A DNA stretch of 64,000 bases from RGIG4034 sp045576455 (GTDB lineage Bacteria; Bacillota; Clostridia; Lachnospirales; Lachnospiraceae). The translations under genes and the position numbers were made by a program. Positions 17,212 through 25,866 of the stretch are shown here, in pieces (within the stretch, counting starts at the first letter, position 1; every line of letters starts with the position of its first letter). The stretch spans positions 35,407-99,406 of the forward strand of contig JAZNGM010000005.1 of assembly GCA_045576455.1 (NCBI GenBank), written 5' to 3'. The notes under the pieces were generated by a model that saw only the letters and a program-made list of their open reading frames with translations, was not told the origin of the DNA and did not search any database.

Positions 17212-18165
17212 ATGATGAAAGATAAATGGCAGAAGGTACGTATTCTTTTTGGAAAAGTGTTGCTTATAGTTGTGTTCTTTTTGCTTAGCGGATCAGAGTC
17301 AGAGGCATCTGATAAGAAGCATACCTTAATAAAAGGAATTGAAGAAAACTGGGATTCTTCCGGTAGTTTTATTGTCAGTATAGGTGAAGAAACGGCTATC
17401 AGGGAGGATAGTGGTGATCCGCTCGACAAGTGCGCGTATACTTATCCTTCTATGTATCTTTACGCAAGGTATCATTCTCCATATAAGGTAATAGCGGTTA
17501 GTGAGAAGATGTATCTGCAGACGGAGTGCGATGTACGTATCGGGCCGGGAAATTCTTATGCGGTTATTGGGAAAGCTCCGGTCAACCAGTTTTTCAAAGT
17601 GACAGGAAGAGTGGGAAAGAACTGGTACAGGGTTAATTATAACGGACAAACCGGCTGGGTTCCGTATTCTTCTTTGGGATATTATGAAAAGTTTGTGCCG
17701 GTGGATTATATAGAGCCTGGAAAGAACCGGTGGGAGTATACCGTCAATGAATTAATTCAGATAGCACTTAACGATTGCATTAAGCCGGGAATGTCTGTAA
17801 GGGAAAAGGCTATAGCGGTTAATAATTATTTGTGCAGGATAGTTGATTATGACTATTCGTATAGCAGATATTCTACTTTTGACGCACTGGGATATGGCAG
17901 TGCAGTTTGTCAAGGCTATGCGAATGCATTTATGCGGATTATGGAGGCGGCCGGTGTTCCGACAGATTATATTAGTGGGCAAGGATGGACCGGTACAGAA
18001 TGGGGCTCGCACGGATGGAACCGTATTCAGATAGATGGTGTTTATTATTATATAGATGTAACTTGGAACGATGTGACAAATAACAAATATCTTTTGATGG
18101 ATTATGACACATTTCATTATGATCATTATCAACAGCATGTTAACTATAAGAATCGTATATATTAA
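17212..18165 (+). CDS. Secreted SH3b-transglutaminase-like protein
   Basis: A 317-residue exported protein: hydrophobic signal segment (residues ~12-27), bacterial SH3 domain at ~98-155 (KMYLQTECDVRIGPGNSY and GWVPYSSLG), then a transglutaminase-like cysteine peptidase domain. The triad is visible: Cys233 (GSAVCQGYANAF), His267 (SHGWNRI) and Asp282 (YIDVTWND). SH3b domains usually bind cell-wall peptide, so it may cut or cross-link surface or wall peptides. GGAGG lies before two adjacent ATGs; 17212 is taken. The following gene, a TPR/MORN lipoprotein, starts 19 bp later and is likely co-expressed. Confidence 0.85.
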   Translation: MMKDKWQKVRILFGKVLLIVVFFLLSGSESEASDKKHTLIKGIEENWDSSGSFIVSIGEETAIREDSGDPLDKCAYTYPSMYLYARYHSPYKVIAVSEKMYLQTECDVRIGPGNSYAVIGKAPVNQFFKVTGRVGKNWYRVNYNGQTGWVPYSSLGYYEKFVPVDYIEPGKNRWEYTVNELIQIALNDCIKPGMSVREKAIAVNNYLCRIVDYDYSYSRYSTFDALGYGSAVCQGYANAFMRIMEAAGVPTDYISGQGWTGTEWGSHGWNRIQIDGVYYYIDVTWNDVTNNKYLLMDYDTFHYDHYQQHVNYKNRIY

Positions 18166-18183
18166 CAATATGAGGGAAATGGA

Positions 18184-19575
18184 ATGAGAAAAAAAGTAAC
18201 AGTATTGATGATTGGCTTTTTATGTATGCAAATATTTTTTGCCTGTGGCGTTCCTAAATATGAGAAGCATATGAAAAAAGCGTCCAAATATATGGAAAAA
18301 GAGGATTATGATAGTGCCGTGGAGGCTTATGCGAAAGCGGTTGAGTATGACGAGAAATCGCTGGAAGCATACTGTGGCCTGCTGTTAGCAAAAGTACATC
18401 AGGGTATGGAATATGTTGACGTACAGGATACGGTTGATGCCGGATTTGTACTTATTGAAGAAAAGCTTTTTGCAAAGGAAGGTATTACCCCGGAGGAGGA
18501 GAAACTTGCTGTTGACTTTTATGATACGGTAGTAACGCTTTTTGAAGGGACTTCTGATGAAAAACTGGCACTTTTAGATAAGGGCGTGAAGTTATTCGGT
18601 ACGGATTTAGATTATGATGAAGCTTTTATGGAAGAAATTACGAATGTGGCAGAAAGCTTTCTTGGCGAGAATGATTTCTTTAAGGCTAAAGAGTATGTGG
18701 AGTTAAAACAGACAGAATATCCTGATAATGAAAATATATCGGAATATACAGAGACTATCCATGAAATGTTGCTTTCTGTACTTTGTGAAAACGTGGAATA
18801 TTATCTGGAAGAGAAGAATTATAAGTATGCCAAGGAATATGTAGATATTGCATTGAGTTTTTTTCCGGATAGCGAAAGTGTAAAAACACTTAAGGAATCT
18901 GCTTATGCAAAATACGAGGAAGAGCAGCGTTATGCTGAATTACTTACGAAGATAGGGACCTGTATAGAAACTAAAGATTATGCAGGAATTGTTGATCTTA
19001 GTATGACAGATGCTTATAAAGAGATTAATGAAATGATATCCTACGGAGGTAAATTTCTTTATCTGCCGGAAGGAAGGACGGAAGGAAAAGGTGTAGGTAT
19101 TTATTCCATAGAAGGCTGTGGATGTGTCCAGTTTTATTATGGCGATATTAAAGACGGCAAACGTGAAGGAAACGGAACATGGGTACATGTGGAATGCGAT
19201 GAAAATAGTCTGTTGGTTAATTGTTATGAAGGTGGTTTTGCAGATGATAAACCAAACGGTGCAGGCAGCATGTGGTATAAATTCAATGATATAGAGATTT
19301 ATCTCATACAGGGTAATTTTAATAATGGGTTGTATAATGGTTCGGTAAGTGATCATTTATATGGAGAAAAGGATGAAAAAATACCGTTTGAATATACTGT
19401 TGTTGACGGAGTAATACAGGGAATAGAAGTCGAAGATTGGATTGAAGAGGTAAGAGAAGCCAATGAACGCATTATAGGCGTAAATTATACAACCTTAGAG
19501 GATGGAAGAATATATGCGACTTGGGCTGCGGTTGACCTTGACAGCAAAAAAATAGGAGTATTACATTTCAGATAA
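18184..19575 (+). CDS. TPR lipoprotein with C-terminal MORN-like repeats
   Basis: A 463-residue protein with a signal peptide ending in FFAC (Cys21). Residues ~25-260 carry TPR-like helices (ASKYMEKEDYDSAVEAYAKA, CENVEYYLEEKNYKYAKEY). Residues ~330-400 hold MORN-like strands (YGDIKDGKREGNGTWVHV, CYEGGFADDKPNGAGSMW, GNFNNGLYNGSV). Both are protein- or lipid-binding scaffolds, so it may organise envelope proteins, perhaps with the SH3-transglutaminase encoded upstream. No enzymatic motif is visible. Function unknown. Confidence 0.75.
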   Translation: MRKKVTVLMIGFLCMQIFFACGVPKYEKHMKKASKYMEKEDYDSAVEAYAKAVEYDEKSLEAYCGLLLAKVHQGMEYVDVQDTVDAGFVLIEEKLFAKEGITPEEEKLAVDFYDTVVTLFEGTSDEKLALLDKGVKLFGTDLDYDEAFMEEITNVAESFLGENDFFKAKEYVELKQTEYPDNENISEYTETIHEMLLSVLCENVEYYLEEKNYKYAKEYVDIALSFFPDSESVKTLKESAYAKYEEEQRYAELLTKIGTCIETKDYAGIVDLSMTDAYKEINEMISYGGKFLYLPEGRTEGKGVGIYSIEGCGCVQFYYGDIKDGKREGNGTWVHVECDENSLLVNCYEGGFADDKPNGAGSMWYKFNDIEIYLIQGNFNNGLYNGSVSDHLYGEKDEKIPFEYTVVDGVIQGIEVEDWIEEVREANERIIGVNYTTLEDGRIYATWAAVDLDSKKIGVLHFR

Positions 19576-19603
19576 TTCCAATAAAAGTAATGAGAACAGG
19601 TTT

Positions 19604-22273
19604 ATGAAAAAAATCATCTTAGGAACGCTGGCGCATGTGGATGCCGGTAAGACAACTTTATCAGAAGCAATGTTATACGAAAGCGGTAAAATAATGAAGC
19701 AGGGACGTGTGGATGCAGGAAATGCGTACCTTGACCATTACGAGCTGGAACGGAAAAGAGGAATAACCATTTTTTCCAAGCAGGCAATGTTTTCCTATAA
19801 TAATATGCAGGTTACCTTGTTAGATACGCCGGGACACGTGGATTTTTCTTCCCAGATGGAAAAAACGCTCAAAGTAATGGATTATGCCATACTTTTAGTG
19901 AGTGGTACCGATGGAGTGCAGGGGCATACTCTTACCCTATGGAAGCTTCTTAAGCAATACAAGATTCCGGCATTTATCTTTGTCAATAAGATGGATCAGG
20001 ACGGAACAACGAAAGATGCGTTGATGGAGCATCTTAAAGATAAATTGAATGATAACTGTATATGCTTTGATAAACCCGTGGAATCGCTGCTTTTTGAAGA
20101 TGATTTTCAGGAAGATCTTGCCATGTGTGCTGAAGATATGATGGAAAAATATTTTCAGGGAAACAGCATTACTCTTGATGATGTAAGAAAAATGATGCGG
20201 GAGCGTAAAATGTTCCCGTGCTTTTTTGGTGCGGCTTTATATAATGAGGGAGTAAAAGAATTATTAGATGCCATTGAAATTTTGGCGATTGAGCCTACAT
20301 ATACCGAAGACTTCGGTGCAAGAGTTTTTAAAATAATAAGAGATGAACAGAAAAACCGCGTTACTTTTTTAAAGATTACTGGTGGCAGCCTCCGTGTAAG
20401 AGAGGAAATGGCTGGAGAGAAAGTAACACAGATAAGACGTTATTCCGGTGAAAAATATGAGACAACCGATTGTGCATATGCAGGAGAAATATGTGCCGTG
20501 ACCGGCCTTAATAACAGCAGAATCGGAAGCGGATACGGAAGGGAAGCATCTGTTAAAGATTCGTACTTAAAACCGGTGCTTACCTATAGCGTATTGCTTC
20601 CCGATGAGGTGGATGCTGTTGTGGCGTTGCAGAAATTCAGACAGCTTGAGGAAGAAGACCCTGAACTTAACCTGATTTTTAATGAGGCATCGCAGGAAAT
20701 AAAGGTTCAGGTAATGGGCGAAATCCAGATGGAAATCTTGAAACATATGGTTAAAGAGCGTTTCGGATTTGACATATCCTTTGCAAACGGAAGGATTTTA
20801 TATAAAGAAACCATATCGGATATAGTAGAAGGCGTCGGACACTTTGAACCACTCAGACATTATGCAGAAGTACATTTGAAGCTTGAACCCCTGCCGGTGG
20901 GGAGCGGTTTGGTATTTGAATCAGATTGTATGGAAGAGGAACTTGCGCGTAACTGGCAGAATCTTATACTTACAAATCTTAAGGAAAAAGAGCATGTCGG
21001 GGTATTAACGGGGTCACCGATAACCGATATGCGTATATCCATTGTGGCAGGGCGTGCGCATCTTAAGCATACCGAAGGGGGAGACTTCAGACAGGCAACT
21101 TACCGTGCCGTAAGACATGGACTGATGCAGGCAACTAGCGTACTGTTAGAGCCGTTCTATGAATATGTGCTTGACGTGCCTGATACCATGCTTGGCAGGG
21201 CAATGACGGATATTGATAAAATGGGTGGAACATGTGAAAGCCATGTTATCGAAAACGGTCACGCTAAGCTTACGGGAACCGTACCGGTAAGGACACTCGG
21301 GGATTATCAGATAGAATTAAGGTCTTATACCAAAGGGGCAGGAACACTTTCTTTAAATGTAAAGGGTTACTATCCATGCCCGCAGCAGGCAGAAATTGTG
21401 GAAGCTATCGGGTATGAAGCCGAAAGGGATGTTTTAAACACGGCAGATTCCGTATTTTGTGCCCATGGAGCAGGTTTTGTAGTGCCGTGGTATGAAGTAC
21501 ATGAATATATGCATCTGGAACCGGTACTTTTTGATGCGGAAGGTAAAAAACAACAGGAAAATGTTTTCATAAACGCCAATAATGCGTTAAAGGAGCGTAA
21601 GGAAATTGTAATCGGAACGGAAGAGATAGACGAAATCCTTGCAAGAACGTATGATGCCAACAGGGGCGTCAGAAAAGGTGCCCATAAAGGAATATCGGCA
21701 CGCAGGCGTGAAGAACAAATTGCGGCACGTACAACACGGTATTATAGTGAAAACAGTGAGGGTGCTTCTTATCATGGGACTAAAAAAGATAAGGAGCGCA
21801 ATAAGTATCTGTTAGTCGACGGATACAATATTTTATATGCGTGGGAAGAATTTGCTGAGCTTATTAAGGTTAATATTGACGGTGCCAGAGGAAAGCTTCT
21901 TGATATTTTGTCCGATTATCAGGGCAGCATAGATGCTAAAATAATCGTGGTTTTTGACGCGTATCGCGTGGCAGGGCATAAAACAGAGCTTGTTAAGTAC
22001 CATAACATAGATGTAGTATATACCAAAGAAGCAGAGACCGCGGACCAGTATATTGAAAAATTCGGTCATGAACACGGTAAAAAGCATGAGGTCACGGTTG
22101 CAACGTCCGACGGGCTTGAGCAGATTATCATACGAGGGGAAGGGTGCCTGTTAATGTCGGCGCGCGATCTCAAAAATGATGTGACGCATAAGCAGCATAT
22201 GGTAAAAGAAAAACTGAATCAGCAGGCGGTAAAACTTTCACAGAAACCGTTTGATAATGTAGGAGAAAAATAG
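19604..22273 (+). CDS. TetM-like ribosomal GTPase fused to Rae1/YacP-type NYN ribonuclease
   Basis: An 889-residue two-part protein. Residues 1 to ~700 are a translational GTPase of the TetM/EF-G type: G1 AHVDAGKTT, G2 RKRGITIF, G3 DTPGHVDF, G4 NKMD and the later elongation-factor domains. Residues ~728-865 are a NYN/PIN-like nuclease with acidic residues Asp739 (LLVDGYN), Asp785 (VVFDAYR), Asp814 (ETADQYI) and Asp836 (ATSDG). In Bacillus, Rae1/YacP with this fold cleaves mRNA in the ribosomal A site; TetM-type GTPases also enter the A site. The fusion thus suggests A-site rescue or mRNA cleavage rather than simple tetracycline resistance. Neighbouring genes include an rRNA methyltransferase. 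Confidence 0.88.
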   Translation: MKKIILGTLAHVDAGKTTLSEAMLYESGKIMKQGRVDAGNAYLDHYELERKRGITIFSKQAMFSYNNMQVTLLDTPGHVDFSSQMEKTLKVMDYAILLVSGTDGVQGHTLTLWKLLKQYKIPAFIFVNKMDQDGTTKDALMEHLKDKLNDNCICFDKPVESLLFEDDFQEDLAMCAEDMMEKYFQGNSITLDDVRKMMRERKMFPCFFGAALYNEGVKELLDAIEILAIEPTYTEDFGARVFKIIRDEQKNRVTFLKITGGSLRVREEMAGEKVTQIRRYSGEKYETTDCAYAGEICAVTGLNNSRIGSGYGREASVKDSYLKPVLTYSVLLPDEVDAVVALQKFRQLEEEDPELNLIFNEASQEIKVQVMGEIQMEILKHMVKERFGFDISFANGRILYKETISDIVEGVGHFEPLRHYAEVHLKLEPLPVGSGLVFESDCMEEELARNWQNLILTNLKEKEHVGVLTGSPITDMRISIVAGRAHLKHTEGGDFRQATYRAVRHGLMQATSVLLEPFYEYVLDVPDTMLGRAMTDIDKMGGTCESHVIENGHAKLTGTVPVRTLGDYQIELRSYTKGAGTLSLNVKGYYPCPQQAEIVEAIGYEAERDVLNTADSVFCAHGAGFVVPWYEVHEYMHLEPVLFDAEGKKQQENVFINANNALKERKEIVIGTEEIDEILARTYDANRGVRKGAHKGISARRREEQIAARTTRYYSENSEGASYHGTKKDKERNKYLLVDGYNILYAWEEFAELIKVNIDGARGKLLDILSDYQGSIDAKIIVVFDAYRVAGHKTELVKYHNIDVVYTKEAETADQYIEKFGHEHGKKHEVTVATSDGLEQIIIRGEGCLLMSARDLKNDVTHKQHMVKEKLNQQAVKLSQKPFDNVGEK

Positions 22274-22807
22274 ATGCAGGTAAGTCAGGTACTCATTATG
22301 AAAATTAAAAATGAAACAGACAGAATATTACACATGCGCGGTAATAATCTGTATACCGCACCGGGAAGTAACAAAAAGATTTTGGAGTTTTCCGTTGTCG
22401 TTGACAAATCCCTTCCGGCAGAGTGCGTAAGCAGTATGCTGATAGCCTTGATGGGTGCCTTAAAAAGACATGATGAAGTGTACCGGAATGTAAGACTTAA
22501 TTATGTGCAATGGGAAGCAGATGACAAAACGGATCACAGTGTAGTGCCGATGATGCAGCTTATGTCGGAAACTTTTTATACATCGTATGAAACAACCCCT
22601 TGTGAAAAGTCATATGATAAGTTATATGCTTATCTTAAAAAATTCCATGCGAGAAGCCGGATTGTTTTTTTACTGACATCAGATAAAAATGTAATAGTTA
22701 ACGAAGAAGAAACCAATGAAAGCTTAAAACCGTTTCTTGGAAAAAGATTAGTGAAAATACAGTATACGAATGGAGAACCTGAGTTATGTTGCCGTATGCT
22801 TTTTTAG
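22274..22807 (+). CDS. Uncharacterised protein between the GTPase-nuclease and the RNA methyltransferase
   Basis: A 177-residue soluble protein I do not recognise. It starts on the base after the upstream stop, with AGGAG 9 bp before the ATG, and its end overlaps the next gene by 22 bp, so it is translationally coupled to both. Visible features are a strand-rich start (FSVVVDKSLPAECVSSMLIALM) resembling part of a von Willebrand A-like fold, and a strand RIVFLLTSDKNVIV. There is no signal peptide or membrane helix. The tight coupling suggests a role with the GTPase-nuclease or the methyltransferase. Confidence 0.65.
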   Translation: MQVSQVLIMKIKNETDRILHMRGNNLYTAPGSNKKILEFSVVVDKSLPAECVSSMLIALMGALKRHDEVYRNVRLNYVQWEADDKTDHSVVPMMQLMSETFYTSYETTPCEKSYDKLYAYLKKFHARSRIVFLLTSDKNVIVNEEETNESLKPFLGKRLVKIQYTNGEPELCCRMLF

Positions 22808-24159
22808 AACGTATGAAAGAAATGCTCAAGGATGAATTTGAAGCTTTTGAAGCAAGCTATGACAGGTGCCGATATAAGGCGCTGCGTCTTAATCCTCTTA
22901 AATGGAAGGGGACGGATGCGGATACTGATACTGATATAAATAAAGTCCTTGATAAACTCCCGAAGGATTTTAAATTAAGTAAAGTACCTTGGGCAGAAAA
23001 CGGATTTTATTATGATGCAGATGCCGCACCGGGGAAACATCCGTTTCATGATGCGGGCTTATATTACATACAGGAGCCGAGTGCCATGCTGCCGGGAGAG
23101 CTTTTGGAAGCCGGACCGGGAGAAACCGTACTTGATTTATGCTCCGCACCGGGCGGAAAGGGTACGCAGATGGCTGCTAAGATGCAGGGGGAAGGCTTGC
23201 TTGTTTTGAATGAAATCCATCCTGCACGTGCAAAAATTCTTTCGGAAAATGTAGAGCGGATGGGAATCCGCAATGCGGTTGTTACAAATGAATCACCTGA
23301 CAGGCTTGCAGACAGGTTTGAGGAGTTTTTTGACAGAATTATGGTGGATGCACCTTGTTCGGGCGAGGGAATGTTTGTAAAAAACGAGGAAACCGTTAAC
23401 GAGTGGAGCGAAGAAAATGTTGAGATGTGTGCAAAAAGACAGGATGAGATACTTAGGGCGGCAGCAGGAATGCTTAAGCCGGGCGGACGGATTGTATATT
23501 CTACGTGTACCTTTGCACCACTTGAAAATGAAGGCACTATAGCAAGGTTTCTTAAGGAACATACAGATTTCCATGTGGTAAAACCGTGTGTATTTACGGA
23601 AGGAATGGTGCACGGAACTATTTTAGATACCGTCCGTCTTTTTCCGCATCTTATTAAAGGAGAAGGGCATTATGCGGCAGTACTTGAAAAGGACGGAAGC
23701 CGGGAGGATGCTTTAAATAAATGTAGCTATGGCATGCTAAAAGGCATTGCAGATAAGCTTGTAAAGGATTATATTGATTTTGAAAAAGAAAATCTCACAT
23801 GGAAAAGAGAGGGTGCACTTTTACTCTTTGGAGACCAGTTATATCTGGCACCAAAAGACTGTCCCTCACTTGATAAGCTTAAAGTGTTAAGACCGGGATT
23901 GCATCTGGGGACGTTAAAAAAGAACCGTTTTGAACCTTCCCATGCACTGGCACTTACCTTGTGCGGTAAGGAAGTAGTGCATGTACATGATATCGTTAAC
24001 GATGAAGAACAGGTGCGAAGCTATGTGAATGGGCAGACGCTTGCAGCAAACGGGGAAAAAGGTTGGTATTTAATTCTTGCGGACGGCTATAGTATCGGCT
24101 GGGGAAAGCTTAGCGATGGGGTTATGAAAAATCATTATCCGAAAGGATTGAGAAAGTAA
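22786..24159 (+). CDS. RsmF-like rRNA/tRNA cytosine-C5 methyltransferase (NOL1/NOP2/Sun family)
   Basis: A 457-residue SAM-dependent RNA m5C methyltransferase. The SAM site is DLCSAPGGKGTQ, and the two catalytic cysteines are in DAPCSGEGMF and YSTCTFAP. A C-terminal RsmF/PUA-like domain follows (from ~300). Members methylate a cytosine in 16S rRNA or tRNA. It overlaps the upstream unknown gene by 22 bp. A short acidic run near residue 46 (TDADTDTD) comes from a small GATACT slippage repeat. Exact target base is unknown. Confidence 0.9.
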   Translation: MLPYAFLERMKEMLKDEFEAFEASYDRCRYKALRLNPLKWKGTDADTDTDINKVLDKLPKDFKLSKVPWAENGFYYDADAAPGKHPFHDAGLYYIQEPSAMLPGELLEAGPGETVLDLCSAPGGKGTQMAAKMQGEGLLVLNEIHPARAKILSENVERMGIRNAVVTNESPDRLADRFEEFFDRIMVDAPCSGEGMFVKNEETVNEWSEENVEMCAKRQDEILRAAAGMLKPGGRIVYSTCTFAPLENEGTIARFLKEHTDFHVVKPCVFTEGMVHGTILDTVRLFPHLIKGEGHYAAVLEKDGSREDALNKCSYGMLKGIADKLVKDYIDFEKENLTWKREGALLLFGDQLYLAPKDCPSLDKLKVLRPGLHLGTLKKNRFEPSHALALTLCGKEVVHVHDIVNDEEQVRSYVNGQTLAANGEKGWYLILADGYSIGWGKLSDGVMKNHYPKGLRK

Positions 24160-24173
24160 AGAAAGGGATAAGT

Positions 24174-25565
24174 ATGAAAGCAAAACAATATACAATGGAT
24201 ATGTGTAGCGGTTCCATTTTAAAGAAAATGCTTCGTTTTGCACTTCCTTTAGTATTTTCCGGCATTTTACAGCTTTTATTTAATGCGGCGGATATTATTG
24301 TAGTAGGAAAATTCGCCGGAGACAATTCCATGGGAGCGGTAGGTTCTACCTCTTCCTTAATAAATCTTATTACCAATGTTTTTATGGGACTTTCAGTAGG
24401 AAGTAATGTACTTGCGGCACGGTATTTTGGCGCAAAGCAGGATGAGGAGCTTTCGAGAACCGTACATACTTCTATATTTATAAGTTTTGTGGGTGGCATT
24501 ATACTGACAATCGTCGGTTTTATTTTTGCAGGAAAGATTTTAGTGTTAATGGGAACGCCTGATGATATATTGCCGCTTGCCACGTTGTATTTACGTGTAT
24601 ATTTCTTGGGCATGACGGCAATGTCCTTATACAATTTCGGTAGTGCCCTGCTTCGTGCGGTAGGAGATACGAAGAGACCGTTATACTATCTTCTTGCTTC
24701 CGGCGTACTGAATGTTATCCTTAATCTTATTTTTGTTATTGCATTTAATATGGACGTAGCGGGAGTTGCACTGGCAACCGTCGTTTCGCAGGTTATGTCT
24801 GCTGTTCTGGTAATCCGTTGTCTGATGAGAGAGCAGGGGGGAATCCGTCTTTATTTAAAAAAAGTACGTTTCGCAAAATATACTTTTTACAATATGATAC
24901 GAATCGGCTTGCCGGCGGGCATCCAAGGTTCTATTTTTTCCTTGTCAAATGTGGTTATCCAGTCTGCGGTGAACTCCTTTGGGGAAATTGTTGTGTCGGG
25001 TAACTCTGCGGCTGCGAGTATCGAGGGCTTTGTATATGTTGCCATGAATGCGTTCCATCAGGCCGCAATTTCTTTTGCAAGCCAGAACTATGGTGTAGGT
25101 AATTATAAGAGAATTAACAAGATTCTTATTACTTCGTTGTCCTGTGTAACGATAACGGGAGCCGTATTCGGTAACCTGGTGGTATTGTTTGCAAGGCCGC
25201 TTATGTCAATTTATTCCTCAAGTGATGCGGTAATTGCAGCAGGCGTAGACCGTATTAATATTATTTGCTTTTTATATTTTTTGTGCGGAACAATGGATGT
25301 TGCGGTAGGTGTTTTAAGAGGTATCGGATATTCCGTTATACCGATGATAGTTTCGCTGATAGGTGCATGCGGTTTCAGACTTTTATGGATTGCGACGGTA
25401 TTTCAGCTTCCGCAGTACCATAAGATTCAGACGGTGTACATATCCTATCCGATATCATGGTTTATGACGTTTGGGGTTCATCTTATCTGTTACGCAGTGG
25501 CACGCCGTAAGATGAACCGGCTTGATGCGGCACGGGAAGCGGCTAAAATAGCAGCACAAGGATGA
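24174..25565 (+). CDS. MATE family efflux transporter
   Basis: A 463-residue membrane protein with about 12 transmembrane helices in two related halves, typical of MATE Na+/H+-coupled drug or metabolite exporters. Recognisable segments are FALPLVFSGILQLLFNAADI at the start and GLPAGIQGSIFSLSNVVIQS in the second half. It begins 14 bp after the methyltransferase and closes the same-strand run that began at 14.6 kb. Substrate unknown; a second MATE gene lies at 30.6 kb. Confidence 0.93.
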   Translation: MKAKQYTMDMCSGSILKKMLRFALPLVFSGILQLLFNAADIIVVGKFAGDNSMGAVGSTSSLINLITNVFMGLSVGSNVLAARYFGAKQDEELSRTVHTSIFISFVGGIILTIVGFIFAGKILVLMGTPDDILPLATLYLRVYFLGMTAMSLYNFGSALLRAVGDTKRPLYYLLASGVLNVILNLIFVIAFNMDVAGVALATVVSQVMSAVLVIRCLMREQGGIRLYLKKVRFAKYTFYNMIRIGLPAGIQGSIFSLSNVVIQSAVNSFGEIVVSGNSAAASIEGFVYVAMNAFHQAAISFASQNYGVGNYKRINKILITSLSCVTITGAVFGNLVVLFARPLMSIYSSSDAVIAAGVDRINIICFLYFLCGTMDVAVGVLRGIGYSVIPMIVSLIGACGFRLLWIATVFQLPQYHKIQTVYISYPISWFMTFGVHLICYAVARRKMNRLDAAREAAKIAAQG

Positions 25566-25721
25566 TATAAAATGCTAATGACAAATCCGATGGAATAATG
25601 TAAAATCCAAACAGAATAAGAAACATTGTGCCGTTGCAGCATGCAGAGGCATAGTGGGATATGTATGAGGTAAATGTATGTTAAGTGTAGCCAAAGAGGT
25701 TGTTAAAAACTAAATAGTGAT

Positions 25722-25777
25722 GCAGATAGTTAGGGCTGTTACGCTACCCTTATGTCTGCGTGCCGTTTTTGACGGCC
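25722..25777 (+). promoter_or_regulatory. Possible structured leader of the MutS2-like gene
   Basis: The 301-bp gap 25566-25866 carries a foldable stretch: GCAGA (25722-25726) with TCTGC (25755-25759) enclosing AGGG (25732-25735) with CCCT (25747-25750), followed by GCCGT (25762-25766) with ACGGC (25772-25776) and CTTTT. A stronger terminator follows at 25815. The arrangement suggests a leader RNA with attenuation, but no known riboswitch class is recognised. Confidence 0.35.
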
Positions 25778-25814
25778 TTTTAACGGATGGCATTTCGGAA
25801 CAATTGTATACTGA

Positions 25815-25846
25815 AAATGGCATGACGTTTGTTGTGCCATTTTTTT
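25815..25846 (+). terminator. Terminator or attenuator just upstream of the MutS2-like gene
   Basis: AAATGGCA (25815-25822) and TGCCATTT (25835-25842) pair around a 12-nt loop, followed by TTTT. It ends only 20 bp before the next start codon. An earlier ATGGCA at about 25786 could compete for TGCCAT. Confidence 0.75.
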
Positions 25847-25866
25847 CGTTTAATAGGAGACTTAAC

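Noticed and set aside
19604..22273. Plain tetracycline-resistance gene (tetM/tetW) on a mobile element
   Set aside because: The C-terminal nuclease fusion, tight coupling to chromosomal-type genes and absence of mobilisation genes argue against an acquired tet gene.
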